A DNA stretch of 64,000 nucleotides from Curvibacter gracilis ATCC BAA-807 (lineage in GTDB: Bacteria; Pseudomonadota; Gammaproteobacteria; Burkholderiales; Burkholderiaceae_C): the NCBI RefSeq assembly GCF_000518645.1, contig NZ_JADZ01000028.1, forward strand, positions 1 through 64,000, given 5' to 3'. The notes under the pieces are model-generated. The model was given only the letters and a program-made list of their open reading frames with translations, ran no database searches and was not told the DNA's origin. This document shows positions 36,991 to 45,259 of the stretch, piece after piece (the stretch's first letter is position 1; each line of letters opens with the position of its first letter). The position numbers and the translations under genes are program-made.

Positions 36991-38202
36991 ATGAGTTCAC
37001 AACCCAAAAATCTATCGATGGCCCAGGTTCTGATCTGCGGAGCGGCCATCGTCACGCTGTCGATGGGCATCCGCCATGGCTTTGGCCTGTGGCTGCAGCC
37101 CATCACCCAGGACCAGGGCTGGCCTCGCCAGACCTTTGCCTTGGCAATCGCGATCCAGAACCTGTCCTGGGGCCTGTGCGGCATCTTTGCCGGCATGGTG
37201 GCCGACCGGCTGGGCGCCTTCAAGGTCTTGCTGGGCGGGGCTCTGCTGTACGCGCTGGGCCTGGCTGGCATGGCACTGTCGACCAGCCCGTTGACTTTCG
37301 CGCTGACGACCGGCGTGTTGATCGGCGCGGCCCAGGCCGGCACCACCTATGCCGTGATCTACGGCGTGCTGGGCCGGCAGATCTCGGCCGAGAAGCGCTC
37401 CTGGGCCATGGGCGTGGCCGCCGCGGCAGGCTCGTTCGGACAGTTCCTGATGGTGCCCGTGGAAGGGCAGCTGATTGCCCAGCTGGGCTGGAAAGAGGCC
37501 TTGCTGACCCTGAGCCTGATGGTGCTGATGATCGTGCCCCTGGCCTTCGGCCTGCGCGAGCCGGGATTTCAGGGCGGCGCCCCGGTCAAACGCCAGCAGA
37601 CGATTGTTCAGGCCCTGGCCGAGGCCTTCAAGTACCCCAGCTTCCAATTGCTGATGGCGGGCTATTTCGTCTGCGGCTTCCAGGTGGTGTTCATCGGGGT
37701 GCACATGCCCAGCTACCTGAAGGACAAGGGCCTGTCGCCCCAGGTGGCCAGCTATGCGCTGGCCCTGATCGGTCTGTTCAATGTGTTCGGCACGTACATC
37801 GCCGGCAGCCTGGGCCAGCGCATGGCCAAGAAGAACATCCTGGCCTTCATCTACTTCGCGCGCGCCGTGGTCATCAGCATCTTCCTGCTGGTGCCGCTGT
37901 CGCCCGCCAGCGTGTATGTGTTCGCGGCCGTGATGGGCGCGCTGTGGCTGTCCACCGTGCCGCCCACCAATGCCACCATCGCGCAGATCTTCGGCGTGCA
38001 ACACCTGTCCATGCTGGGGGGCTTTGTCTTCTTCAGCCACCAGATCGGCTCTTTCATGGGGGTCTGGCTGGGTGGCTACCTGTATGACCGCACGGGCAGC
38101 TATGACATCGTCTGGTACCTGTCCATTGCCCTGGGCGTGTTCGCCGGCCTGGTGAACCTGCCGGTGCGCGAAGCCCCCATCCAACGGCCTGCCATGGCCT
38201 GA
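36991..38202 (+). CDS. MFS transporter (monocarboxylate / oxalate-formate type)
   Basis: 403 residues with about 12 hydrophobic segments. The loop 2-3 signature reads GMVADRLGAFKVLLGG, as in the major facilitator superfamily, and the second half contains VFFSHQIGSFMGVWLGGYLYDRTGSYDIVW, typical of the MCT/OxlT-like group. The substrate is probably a small organic acid, which is inference. It is divergent from parE with a 122-base gap. A short membrane protein ORF follows after 10 bases. Confidence 0.88.
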   Translation: MSSQPKNLSMAQVLICGAAIVTLSMGIRHGFGLWLQPITQDQGWPRQTFALAIAIQNLSWGLCGIFAGMVADRLGAFKVLLGGALLYALGLAGMALSTSPLTFALTTGVLIGAAQAGTTYAVIYGVLGRQISAEKRSWAMGVAAAAGSFGQFLMVPVEGQLIAQLGWKEALLTLSLMVLMIVPLAFGLREPGFQGGAPVKRQQTIVQALAEAFKYPSFQLLMAGYFVCGFQVVFIGVHMPSYLKDKGLSPQVASYALALIGLFNVFGTYIAGSLGQRMAKKNILAFIYFARAVVISIFLLVPLSPASVYVFAAVMGALWLSTVPPTNATIAQIFGVQHLSMLGGFVFFSHQIGSFMGVWLGGYLYDRTGSYDIVWYLSIALGVFAGLVNLPVREAPIQRPAMA

Positions 38203-38212
38203 ACGCGGGGTC

Positions 38213-38380
38213 ATGCAAGCCACCCCACCCCAAGCAAGGGCACCGCACACCTGGCGCTCCCGCGCTGCGCATGCCCTCGCCTGGGTGCTGGTGGCGGGCC
38301 TGTTGGCAGCGGTGTTTGCCCTCTATGCGCAAGGTGATTTCTTATTGACACTCGCCAACCAGCTCTGGGCCTGTTTCTGA
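38213..38380 (+). CDS. Small single-pass membrane protein (55 residues)
   Basis: A short ORF starting MQATPPQARAPHTW and ending in GDFLLTLANQLWACF. Residues about 22-40 are a hydrophobic helix (AWVLVAGLLAAVFALYA), with Arg/His residues before it, so an N-in orientation is expected. It begins 10 bases after the MFS stop with GCGGGG just upstream, has high third-position GC like its neighbours, and fills the gap before the SDR gene. The amphipathic C-terminal motif GDF-x5-NQLWACF looks conserved rather than random. Function is unknown; it could be a small partner of the MFS protein. Confidence 0.6.
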   Translation: MQATPPQARAPHTWRSRAAHALAWVLVAGLLAAVFALYAQGDFLLTLANQLWACF

Positions 38381-38444
38381 GTGCATCCGATGGATGCCGG
38401 GCCTGGGCGATGCCAATGAATCAGAGGGGAAAGAGGGGAACAGG

Positions 38445-39260
38445 ATGAAGACCATGGTTGTGACCGGTGCCTCCGACGGCATCGGGGCCGAAGTGGCAAG
38501 ACAGCTGGCGCGCCAGCACGGCCGGGGCCTGGCCCTGGTGTTGGCCGCGCGCAGCGCCGCCAAGCTCAACGAAGTGGCCCTGCAATGCGCCAGCCATGGT
38601 TGCGACACCCTGGTGGTGCGCACCGATGTGTCGGACGAAGAAGCCTGCCGGCACCTGATCGAAGCCACGGTGGCGCGCTTCGGCCGCCTGGATGTGCTGA
38701 TCAACAACGCCGGCATGTCGGCCCATGCCTTGTTCGAAGACGTGGCCGACAACGACCTGCACTGGTATGAAGACCTGATGCGCATCAACCTCTGGGGCAG
38801 CGTGTGGTGCACGCATGCCGCCCTGCCGCATCTGAAAGCCACCCAGGGCAGCATCGTGGCCGTGTCCTCGCTGGCCGGGCTGGTCGGCGTGCCGGGTCGC
38901 ACCGCCTACAGCGCCAGCAAATTCGCCATGACCGGCTTCTTTGAGGCCCTGCGGGCCGAGTTGCGCCACAGCGGCGTCAGCGTCACCACCGCCTACCCCG
39001 GCGTGGTGGCCACCGACATCCGGGCCCGTGGCTACAACGCCCAGGGCAAGGCGGCCGGGCGCAGCGGACTCAAGGAGGACAAGGCCATGACCGTCGAGGA
39101 ATGCGCGCGCCTCATCCTGCGCGGCCTGGCCCGGCGCGATCGGGAAGTGGTCATGAGCCTGCAGGGCAAGCTGGGGCGCTGGCTGAAGCTGCTGGCCCCG
39201 GGCCTGGTCGAAAAGATGGCCCTCAAGGCCTTGCACGACGACGTGCGCCCCGGGCATTGA
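38445..39260 (+). CDS. SDR family NAD(P)-dependent oxidoreductase
   Basis: 271 residues from the ATG at 38445, preceded by GAGGGGAACAGG. Classical SDR motifs: TGASDGIG near residue 6, INNAG near 86, and the catalytic Ser and YSASKFA near 155. The C-terminal region continues past the Rossmann core with a Lys/Arg-rich, amphipathic tail (GKLGRWLKLLAPGLVEKMALKAL), a feature of membrane-associated SDRs such as DHRS7-like proteins. The substrate is unknown. It sits 3 bases before the methyltransferase gene, so the two may be co-translated. Confidence 0.9.
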   Translation: MKTMVVTGASDGIGAEVARQLARQHGRGLALVLAARSAAKLNEVALQCASHGCDTLVVRTDVSDEEACRHLIEATVARFGRLDVLINNAGMSAHALFEDVADNDLHWYEDLMRINLWGSVWCTHAALPHLKATQGSIVAVSSLAGLVGVPGRTAYSASKFAMTGFFEALRAELRHSGVSVTTAYPGVVATDIRARGYNAQGKAAGRSGLKEDKAMTVEECARLILRGLARRDREVVMSLQGKLGRWLKLLAPGLVEKMALKALHDDVRPGH

Positions 39261-39263
39261 ACG

Positions 39264-39842
39264 ATGGCGCCCCCCCTGCTCCACAACACCCATGGCTCAG
39301 GCCAGGCCTCTGAGTGGGTGCAACGCTGGAGCCACCTGGTGCAGCCCGGTGGCCGCGTGCTGGACGTGGCCTGCGGCGCAGGCCGCCATGCGCGCTGGTT
39401 TGCCGCGCGCGGGCACCCACTCACCCTGGTCGACCGCAACGCCGAGGCCCTGTCGGCCCTCACCGGCCTGGGCGAGGTGGTGTGCGCCGACATCGAAGGC
39501 GGCCCCTGGCCCTTCGCAGGCCGTGTGTTTGATGCCGTGGTCGTCACCCACTACCTGTGGCGCCCCCTGATGCCCACCCTGCTGGCCAGCCTGGCCCCGG
39601 GCGGGGTGCTGATTTACGAAACCTTTGCCCAAGGCAATGAGACCGTGGGCAAACCCGCCCGGCCCGACTTTCTGTTGCAAAACGGCGAACTGCTGCGCCA
39701 TTGCGCCCCGCTGCGGGTGGTGGCCTACGAGGACGGTTTTCTGCCCGAGCCGGCGCGTTTCATGCAGCGCATCGTGGCGATTCGCGAGGCCGGACAACCC
39801 GATGCAGGTCTGCCGCGTTATGCGCTGAGCGCCCTGCCCTGA
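39264..39842 (+). CDS. Class I SAM-dependent methyltransferase
   Basis: 192 residues. Motif I VLDVACGAGRHARWFA near residue 33 binds S-adenosylmethionine, the acidic residue of LTLVDRN contacts the ribose, and FDAVVVTHYLWRPLM is motif IV. The C-terminal part (GGVLIYETFAQGNE) resembles the TehB/UbiE-like small methyltransferases. The acceptor substrate is unknown; tellurite-resistance-like activity is one possibility. It starts 3 bases after the SDR stop and is followed by dapA after 67 bases. Confidence 0.85.
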   Translation: MAPPLLHNTHGSGQASEWVQRWSHLVQPGGRVLDVACGAGRHARWFAARGHPLTLVDRNAEALSALTGLGEVVCADIEGGPWPFAGRVFDAVVVTHYLWRPLMPTLLASLAPGGVLIYETFAQGNETVGKPARPDFLLQNGELLRHCAPLRVVAYEDGFLPEPARFMQRIVAIREAGQPDAGLPRYALSALP

Positions 39843-39876
39843 GCCCCGGCCACGCCCGGGGGCCCGGCAGCCTAGT

Positions 39877-39882
39877 TAGAAT
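39877..39882 (+). promoter_or_regulatory. Probable -10 element of dapA
   Basis: TAGAAT (5 of 6 matches to TATAAT) lies 27 bases before the dapA ATG. The -35 region is poor, so the strength cannot be judged. Confidence 0.35.
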
Positions 39883-39909
39883 GCTCTTTTACCGTTTGAG
39901 ACTGCGGAC

Positions 39910-40806
39910 ATGACCTCCCCAACCGGCCCTATTACAGGCAGCATCGTCGCCCTGGTGACTCCGATGCACGAAGACGGCAGCGTGGACTACCCCACGCTGC
40001 GCAAATTGATCGACTGGCACATCGCCGAAGGCACCGATTGCATCGGTGTGGTGGGCACCACGGGTGAATCACCGACGGTCAACGTCGAAGAGCACTGCGA
40101 GATCATTCGCGTGTCGGTGGAGCAAGCCGCCAAGCGCGTGCCCATCATGGCCGGCTGCGGCGCCAACTCGACGGCCGAGGCCATCGAGCTGGCCAAGTTC
40201 GCCAAGGGCGTGGGCGCCGACTGCCAGCTGCAGGTCGTGCCCTACTACAACAAGCCGACCCAGGAAGGCCAGTACCGCCACTTCAAGGCGATTGCCGAAG
40301 CCGTGGGCGACCTGCCCACCGTGCTGTACAACGTGCCCGGCCGCAGCGTGGCCGACATGGCGCACGACACCGTGCTGCGCCTGGCCCAGGTGCCCGGCAT
40401 CGTCGGCATCAAGGAGGCCACCGGCAACATCGAACGCGCCCAGTGGCTGATCCGCGAAGTGCCCAAGGGCTTTGCCGTCTACTCGGGCGATGACCCGACC
40501 GCCGTGGCCCTGATGCTGTGTGGTGGCCAAGGCAACATCAGCGTGACCGCCAACGTGGCACCGCGCCTGATGCACGAGCTGTGCGTGGCGGCGATCGCCG
40601 GCGACGTGAAGCGCGCCATGGAGATCCAGTTCAAGCTGATGCCGGTGCACAAGCACCTGTTCGTTGAAGCCAACCCCATCCCCGTCAAGTGGGCCATGAA
40701 GCGCATGGGTCTGTGCGGTGGCGCGATGCGCCTGCCCATGACCGAGCTGACACCGGCCAACGAGCCGGTGGTGGAAGCCGCCCTGCGCGCTGCCGGCCTG
40801 ATCTGA
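39910..40806 (+). CDS. dapA: 4-hydroxy-tetrahydrodipicolinate synthase
   Basis: 298 residues, full length for the family. It condenses pyruvate with aspartate semialdehyde in the first committed step of lysine and diaminopimelate synthesis in the cytosol. The Schiff-base Lys lies in GIKEATGN near residue 166; the conserved Tyr is in LYNVPGRS near 138; GTTGESPTV near 44 binds the pyruvate carboxylate. bamC follows 44 bases later, as in E. coli (dapA-nlpB). No lysine riboswitch is visible in the 67-base leader. Confidence 0.96.
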   Translation: MTSPTGPITGSIVALVTPMHEDGSVDYPTLRKLIDWHIAEGTDCIGVVGTTGESPTVNVEEHCEIIRVSVEQAAKRVPIMAGCGANSTAEAIELAKFAKGVGADCQLQVVPYYNKPTQEGQYRHFKAIAEAVGDLPTVLYNVPGRSVADMAHDTVLRLAQVPGIVGIKEATGNIERAQWLIREVPKGFAVYSGDDPTAVALMLCGGQGNISVTANVAPRLMHELCVAAIAGDVKRAMEIQFKLMPVHKHLFVEANPIPVKWAMKRMGLCGGAMRLPMTELTPANEPVVEAALRAAGLI

Positions 40807-40850
40807 CCGCCGTCGACCGACACCCTATTCCTGCCTTGGAAGGACTTCCC

Positions 40851-41969
40851 GTGACCCCAACCACACGACTGGGCCCTTGCAGCCTGCTCAGCCTGCTCAG
40901 CCTGTCTGTCGCCCTCAGCGCCTGCTCGTCGCTGGAGAGCGACAAGATCAACTACAAAAGCGCCACCAAGGCGCCCACGCTGGAAGTGCCACCCGACCTG
41001 ACGCAGTTGAGCGGTGACACCCGCTACGCCCTGGGCGGCGGCAGCAGCGTCTCGGCCACCGGCTTCCAGGCGGCCATGGGCAAGCAACCCGTGTCGGCCA
41101 TCCAGACGGCAGCCAGCAGCCTGGGTGATGTGCGCGTGGAGCGCTCGGGCAACCAGCGCTGGCTGGTGGTCAAGCGCTCGGCCGACCAGCTCTGGACCCC
41201 GGTGCATGACTTCTGGGTGGAAAACGGCTTCAGCCTGGTGACCGAGGACTCGCGCCTGGGCATCATGGAAACCGACTGGGCCGAAAACCGCGCCAAGCTG
41301 CCCCAGGACTGGATCCGCAACACCCTGGGCAAGGTGATCGACTCCCTGTACGACACCGGCGAGCGGGATCGCTTCCGCACCCGCCTGGAACGGGCTGCCG
41401 ACGGCAGCACCGAGATCTACATCAGCCACCGCGGCATGGTGGAAACCTACACCACCAACAACAAGGACACGGCCCAGACCGCCTGGCAACCCCGCCCCGC
41501 CGACCCAGAGCTGGAAGCCGAGTTTCTGCGCCGCCTGATGGTCAAGCTCGGCGGTGGTACGGCTGAACAGGCCCGCGCCCAGACCGCTGCAGCGGCCCCC
41601 GCACCGCTGGCCCGCGCTGCCCAGGTCAACAACCTGCCGGTGGTGCAAATGGACGAAGGCTTCGAACGCGCCTGGCGCCGTGTCGGCCTGACCCTGGACC
41701 GCACCGGCTTCACGGTGGAAGACCGCGATCGCGCCAAGGGCCTGTACTTTGTGCGCTACATCGCCCCCAACCCCGACAAGAAGGAGCCCAGCTTCATCGG
41801 CAAGCTGTTCAGCAGTTCGGACACCAACACGGCCCCCGTGAAGTACCAGATCGCCGTGCGCAGCGAAGGCAACAACACCACCGTCTCGGTGCTCGATGCC
41901 AATGGCGCACCGGAAACCAGCAGCACGGCGCAGCGCATCGTGAAGGTGCTGGTCGACGACCTGAAATAA
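40851..41969 (+). CDS. bamC: Outer membrane protein assembly factor BamC (NlpB/DapX lipoprotein)
   Basis: 372 residues from a GTG with AGGA seven to eight bases upstream. The signal peptide ends in the lipobox LSAC with Cys25, so the mature protein is a lipoprotein. The N-terminal unstructured stretch (KINYKSATKAPTLEVPPDLTQ) is characteristic of BamC and contacts BamD; two helix-grip domains follow (about 90-220 and 250-370), separated by an Ala/Pro-rich linker. It is an accessory component of the BAM complex. The gene lies downstream of dapA in the usual context and ends at a clear terminator. Confidence 0.9.
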   Translation: MTPTTRLGPCSLLSLLSLSVALSACSSLESDKINYKSATKAPTLEVPPDLTQLSGDTRYALGGGSSVSATGFQAAMGKQPVSAIQTAASSLGDVRVERSGNQRWLVVKRSADQLWTPVHDFWVENGFSLVTEDSRLGIMETDWAENRAKLPQDWIRNTLGKVIDSLYDTGERDRFRTRLERAADGSTEIYISHRGMVETYTTNNKDTAQTAWQPRPADPELEAEFLRRLMVKLGGGTAEQARAQTAAAAPAPLARAAQVNNLPVVQMDEGFERAWRRVGLTLDRTGFTVEDRDRAKGLYFVRYIAPNPDKKEPSFIGKLFSSSDTNTAPVKYQIAVRSEGNNTTVSVLDANGAPETSSTAQRIVKVLVDDLK

Positions 41970-42001
41970 GACCCTCCGGCCCTCAGGTCGGCACGACAGC
42001 A

Positions 42002-42032
42002 GGGCAGGTCCGGGTGACCTGCCCTTTCTTTT
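42002..42032 (+). terminator. Rho-independent terminator after bamC
   Basis: A 9-bp GGGCAGGTC/GACCTGCCC stem with a 5-base loop is followed by TTTCTTTT. Confidence 0.9.
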
Positions 42033-42086
42033 GTCTGCCGCCCGGGTCCGGGGCGGGCAAAGCGCCTCAGCAACTTCATTCTCCCG

Positions 42087-42860
42087 ATGCGATTCAAGAA
42101 TCTGGCCAGCGGCAGCACGGGCAATGCCACCGTGGTGGAAGCGGGCCAAGGCAGCGACTGTCGCCGGCTGCTGGTGGACTGCGGGCTGGGCATACGCCAG
42201 CTGGAAGCCCGGCTGGCCCAGGCGGGCCTGCTGGTCAGCGAGTTGCACGGCCTCTTCATCACCCACGAACATTCAGACCACATCGGCTGCGCCCTCAGCC
42301 TGTCGGCCAAACACCATGTGCCCGTCTGGATGAGCGAAGGCACCTGGCTGGCCCTGGGCCAGCCCGACCTGGGGGACTGCCTGCGGCTGGCGCGCGATCA
42401 GCAGGTGATCGATTTCGGCAGCATGAGCCTGCACCCCTTCACCGTGCCACACGATGCGCGCGAACCCCTGCAACTGCGCTGTGAAGATGGCCAGTCGCGC
42501 CTGGGCCTGCTGACCGATCTGGGCCACATCACCCCTCATGTGCTGGCCCAGCTGGCCGGTTGCCAGGCCTTGTACCTGGAAGCCAACCATGACGCCGAGA
42601 TGCTGAGCCGCTCGCGCTACCCGGCCTTTCTCAAGCGGCGCATCAGCGGCCCCTGGGGCCACCTGGAGAACCAGGCCAGCGCCCAGGCCCTGGCTCAACT
42701 CAAGCACCCGGCACTGCGCCATGTGGTCGCGGCCCACCTGAGCGAGCAGAACAACGAGGCCAGCCTGGTGCGGCAGACGCTGGCCCAGGCCCTGGACTGG
42801 CCCGAAGAAGCCATCGGTATCGCCAGCCCGACGCTCGGCTCGGATTGGTACAGCCTCTGA
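42087..42860 (+). CDS. MBL-fold metallo-hydrolase (YycJ/WalJ-like)
   Basis: 257 residues. It opens RFKNLASGSTGNATVVE, as in YycJ-type proteins, and has the zinc motif FITHEHSDHIGC near residue 58; further ligands are in TDLGHITPHV and the EANHD segment. Family members include 5'-3' exonuclease-like enzymes; WalJ in Bacillus couples cell-wall signalling with replication, but in Gram-negatives the role is unclear. The start has no strong Shine-Dalgarno. It is transcribed after the bamC terminator and is convergent with the small lipoprotein gene. Confidence 0.88.
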   Translation: MRFKNLASGSTGNATVVEAGQGSDCRRLLVDCGLGIRQLEARLAQAGLLVSELHGLFITHEHSDHIGCALSLSAKHHVPVWMSEGTWLALGQPDLGDCLRLARDQQVIDFGSMSLHPFTVPHDAREPLQLRCEDGQSRLGLLTDLGHITPHVLAQLAGCQALYLEANHDAEMLSRSRYPAFLKRRISGPWGHLENQASAQALAQLKHPALRHVVAAHLSEQNNEASLVRQTLAQALDWPEEAIGIASPTLGSDWYSL

Positions 42861-42908
42861 CAGGCGCCAGCCAAGGACCGGATTGAGCCCACCCAAAAGG
42901 GACGGACG

Positions 42909-42937
42909 AAAAAAAGCCACCCGAAGGTGGCTTTTTT
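42909..42937. terminator. Bidirectional terminator with CGAA loop
   Basis: GCCACC and GGTGGC arms extended by A6/T6 surround a CGAA loop; it works on both strands for the MBL gene and the lipoprotein gene. The same GCCACC-CGAA-GGTGGC core recurs at 49685-49708. Confidence 0.9.
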
Positions 42938-42951
42938 GAAGCAATGAGAAA

Positions 42952-43218
42952 TTACTTCTTGGCAGCAGCGTCTTCAGCGGCCTTCTTGGCAGCGTCAGCA
43001 GCGGCGTCGGCAGCGGGAGCAGCCGGGGCAGCAGCAGCGGCCGGAGCGGCAGCAGCAGCGTCAGCAGCCGGGGCGGCCGGAGCAGCAGCAGGAGCCTCAG
43101 CCGGAGCGGGGGCGGCAGCAGGAGCCGGTGCCGGAGCAGGAGCCGGTTCTTCCTTCTTGCCACAAGCGGCGAGGGCGGCGGCAGCGATCAGGGTCGCCAA
43201 AACGAGCGATTTCTTCAT
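42952..43218 (-). CDS. Small Ala/Pro-rich lipoprotein
   Basis: 88 residues. A short signal peptide (MKKSLVLATLIAAAALAAC) ends in a LAAC lipobox with Cys19, then GKKEE and a tail of alternating Pro-Ala and Ala-rich segments ending KKAAEDAAAKK. AGGAAAC precedes the ATG. The low-complexity tail resembles the Pro-Ala spacers of cell-wall-linked lipoproteins, and the charged C-terminus could bind peptidoglycan or another partner; both are inference. A good sigma-70 promoter lies upstream and a bidirectional terminator downstream, so it is an independent, likely well-expressed unit. The family is not recognised beyond 'lipoprotein'. Confidence 0.8.
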   Translation of the reverse strand: MKKSLVLATLIAAAALAACGKKEEPAPAPAPAPAAAPAPAEAPAAAPAAPAADAAAAAPAAAAAPAAPAADAAADAAKKAAEDAAAKK

Positions 43219-43327
43219 TTCAAGTTTCCTTGTTGGACAGAGAGAATTCCGTTGCGTCAGACCATCCCTACGAACGGCTCTGACTGAGCGTGCGCTGCTT
43301 TAGCCGCGCTTTTTCACTCAAATTGAA

Positions 43328-43357
43328 ATTATAGAAGGGAAACGTCAATCCCAACAA
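43328..43357 (-). promoter_or_regulatory. Sigma-70 promoter of the small lipoprotein gene
   Basis: On the minus strand a perfect TATAAT (43333-43328) is spaced 18 bases from TTGTTG (43357-43352), with AT-rich surroundings, about 110 bases upstream of the ATG. This is the best sigma-70-like promoter in the window. Confidence 0.65.
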
Positions 43358-43472
43358 ATACTGACAAGCGGAAATCAGTCGCCTTCTGTATCTGCCACGT
43401 AAAGTTGAAGGTTGACTTCTGAGCAGAGGCAAACGCCTCGCGGCCCATGCAAAACCCAGATCTTATCGGCGC

Positions 43473-44012
43473 TCACAAACCCAGCGTGGAGGCTGGGAAA
43501 GCCGGTGAACCGCGGCGCCAGCACTCGTCCAGCAGCTCGCGCAGCGCCACCCGCCGCTCGGGCAAGGCGCTGCAGATGCCGGTGCTGCGCTGCAGATCCA
43601 GGCGCTGCAGGGCCCAGGCGGGCGACCACAGGGCGCTGGGCCATTCCGACACGGATCGGCTGCGGCAGGCCCGGGCCTCGATCAGGTGATCCCAGGTCTG
43701 ACGCCAGTGCACAAAGCGGTGGTGACGCCGCTTGAGCTCTTCATAGGAGGTGGCCAGCAGCAGCATGCGGCGTCCGCCGCGGGACCAGCCCGACAGTGAC
43801 TCGATCACGCTGCGCTCGCCCAGCGGCCAGTCCTCGAAGTTCTCGTCACACAGGAACAGCTCGCGCCAGCCTTCACGGGCGGCCGCAGCCAGGGCCTGTC
43901 GGATGCGCTCGGCAAAGGCCTCACGCCCCTCGAAGCGGCCTTCGAAGGGCCACACCGGCACCGCCCCGGCAGGGGGAGTGCTTGGCTGGTCTGGGGCCTG
44001 ATCGCCAGCCAT
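43473..44012 (-). CDS. Conserved hypothetical protein coupled to the cupin oxygenase
   Basis: 179 residues from the ATG at 44012, 5 bases after the cupin gene stop. The sequence has a first half with FEGREAFAERIRQALAAAAREGWRELFLCDENFEDWPLG and a second half with Trp/Arg-rich helices (RHHRFVHWRQTWDHLIEARACRS). No catalytic motif is recognised. It may be related to the uncharacterised DUF7931 family of betaproteobacteria, which is a guess. The tight linkage with a ribosomal-oxygenase-like gene suggests a role in the same process, perhaps translation-related. Confidence 0.65.
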   Translation of the reverse strand: MAGDQAPDQPSTPPAGAVPVWPFEGRFEGREAFAERIRQALAAAAREGWRELFLCDENFEDWPLGERSVIESLSGWSRGGRRMLLLATSYEELKRRHHRFVHWRQTWDHLIEARACRSRSVSEWPSALWSPAWALQRLDLQRSTGICSALPERRVALRELLDECWRRGSPAFPASTLGL

Positions 44013-44017
44013 GCGAC

Positions 44018-45151
44018 TCACAAGCCGGTGGGCAGGGGGTGCAGCCAGCCGGCCTCGCACCACTCGGTCAACAGGTCGCGGGCCCCGGCACTGAGCCGGG
44101 CCACATCACGCCCGCCCAACACACGCAGGCTGGCCAGTTGACGCATCAGCGTGGCGTCACGCCCGGCGGCACGGAAGCCTTCGCCATTGATGAAGATGTG
44201 GCGCTCGTCGTGCAACATGCGGGTGCGGCGATCCAGCCGCACACCGGCCGACACGTCCGCCTCGTCGCTGGCCGCCTCGAACCAGACCTGGGGCTTGGGG
44301 TCGGTGAGGGCTTCGCCGATCACACGGGCCAGGGCGTCGGGGTCGTTGAGCACGCGCTGCAAGGCATCGGCAGCAAATTCATGCAGGCCTTCGGGAATGG
44401 CCGCAGGGTCGGCCACAGCGGGCTGACTGGCGTCGCGGTACAGGTTCTCACCGGCCAGATCATCGGCATCCTCGGCCAGGCGCTGCAAAACCTCGCGGGC
44501 CAACTCGCCCCGCTTGGGCGAGCGAAAGCCGATCGAGTAGGTCATGCACTCGCCTTCGGCGATGCCATCGTGGGCGTAACGCGGCGGCAGGTAGAGCATG
44601 TCGCCCGGCTCCAGCACGTACTCCTCTTCGGGCTCGAAATTCGCCAGCACCTTGAGCGGCGTGTCGTCGCGCAGGCTCAGGTCGGTCTGGCGGCCGATGC
44701 GCCAGCGGCGCTTGCCGTGCGCCTGCAGCAGGAACACGTCATAGCTGTCGAAATGCGGCCCCACCCCGCCGCCGTTGCTGGCGTAGCTGATCATCAGGTC
44801 GTCCAGCCGGGCGTCAGGCACAAAGCGAAAGCCCTGCATCAGGTGATGCACGGCTTCGTCGTGCAGGTCCACGCCCTGCACCAGCAGGGTCCAGTCCGGC
44901 TGGTTCAGGGCCGGCAGGCTGCGCCGGGCAAAAGGGCCGGAGCGCACATCCCAACCCGGGTGGGTCTGGCGCACCAGACGCGACTCCACGTCCTCGCGCG
45001 AGGCCAGTTCGAACAGCTCGGAGCGGTCCAGCAGAGGCTGGAAGCCCGGCACGGCCTGGCGCACCAGCAAAGGCTTGCGCTGCCAATGGCGCTTCATGAA
45101 TTGCTGCGGGCTGAGGCCGCCGAGCAGCGTGAGGGGTTGGGTGATGTCCAT
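44018..45151 (-). CDS. Cupin-domain protein, ribosomal oxygenase-like (YcfD/RoxA type)
   Basis: 377 residues. The JmjC-like cupin has HFDSYD (HxD iron ligands near residues 126-128) and the third His in LYLPPRYAHDGIA near 189, giving the Fe(II)/2-oxoglutarate triad. E. coli YcfD/RoxA hydroxylates an Arg of ribosomal protein L16 (Arg81). The C-terminal winged-helix portion (RLDRRTRMLHDERHIFINGE onward) also fits that family. The ATG at 45151 has GGAGC upstream. The N-terminal extension of the longer reading is rejected. The substrate residue in L16 cannot be inferred from this window. Confidence 0.85.
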   Translation of the reverse strand: MDITQPLTLLGGLSPQQFMKRHWQRKPLLVRQAVPGFQPLLDRSELFELASREDVESRLVRQTHPGWDVRSGPFARRSLPALNQPDWTLLVQGVDLHDEAVHHLMQGFRFVPDARLDDLMISYASNGGGVGPHFDSYDVFLLQAHGKRRWRIGRQTDLSLRDDTPLKVLANFEPEEEYVLEPGDMLYLPPRYAHDGIAEGECMTYSIGFRSPKRGELAREVLQRLAEDADDLAGENLYRDASQPAVADPAAIPEGLHEFAADALQRVLNDPDALARVIGEALTDPKPQVWFEAASDEADVSAGVRLDRRTRMLHDERHIFINGEGFRAAGRDATLMRQLASLRVLGGRDVARLSAGARDLLTEWCEAGWLHPLPTGL

Positions 45152-45259
45152 GAGAAAAAAAGCTCCGGTCGGGCCGGATGGTTGCTCCAAGTGGCGCGAT
45201 TCTCCTACGGAACCGGCCTGGCGTTCCGTGACGCGCCGCAAGGAACATCCATGGCCGCC

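Noticed and set aside
34841-36994. 717-residue plus-strand open frame
   Set aside because: Antisense to parE, which has all its catalytic motifs.
42960-43160. Short repeats as a CRISPR array or minisatellite
   Set aside because: They are Pro-Ala and Ala codon repeats of a lipoprotein tail, in frame and without unique spacers.
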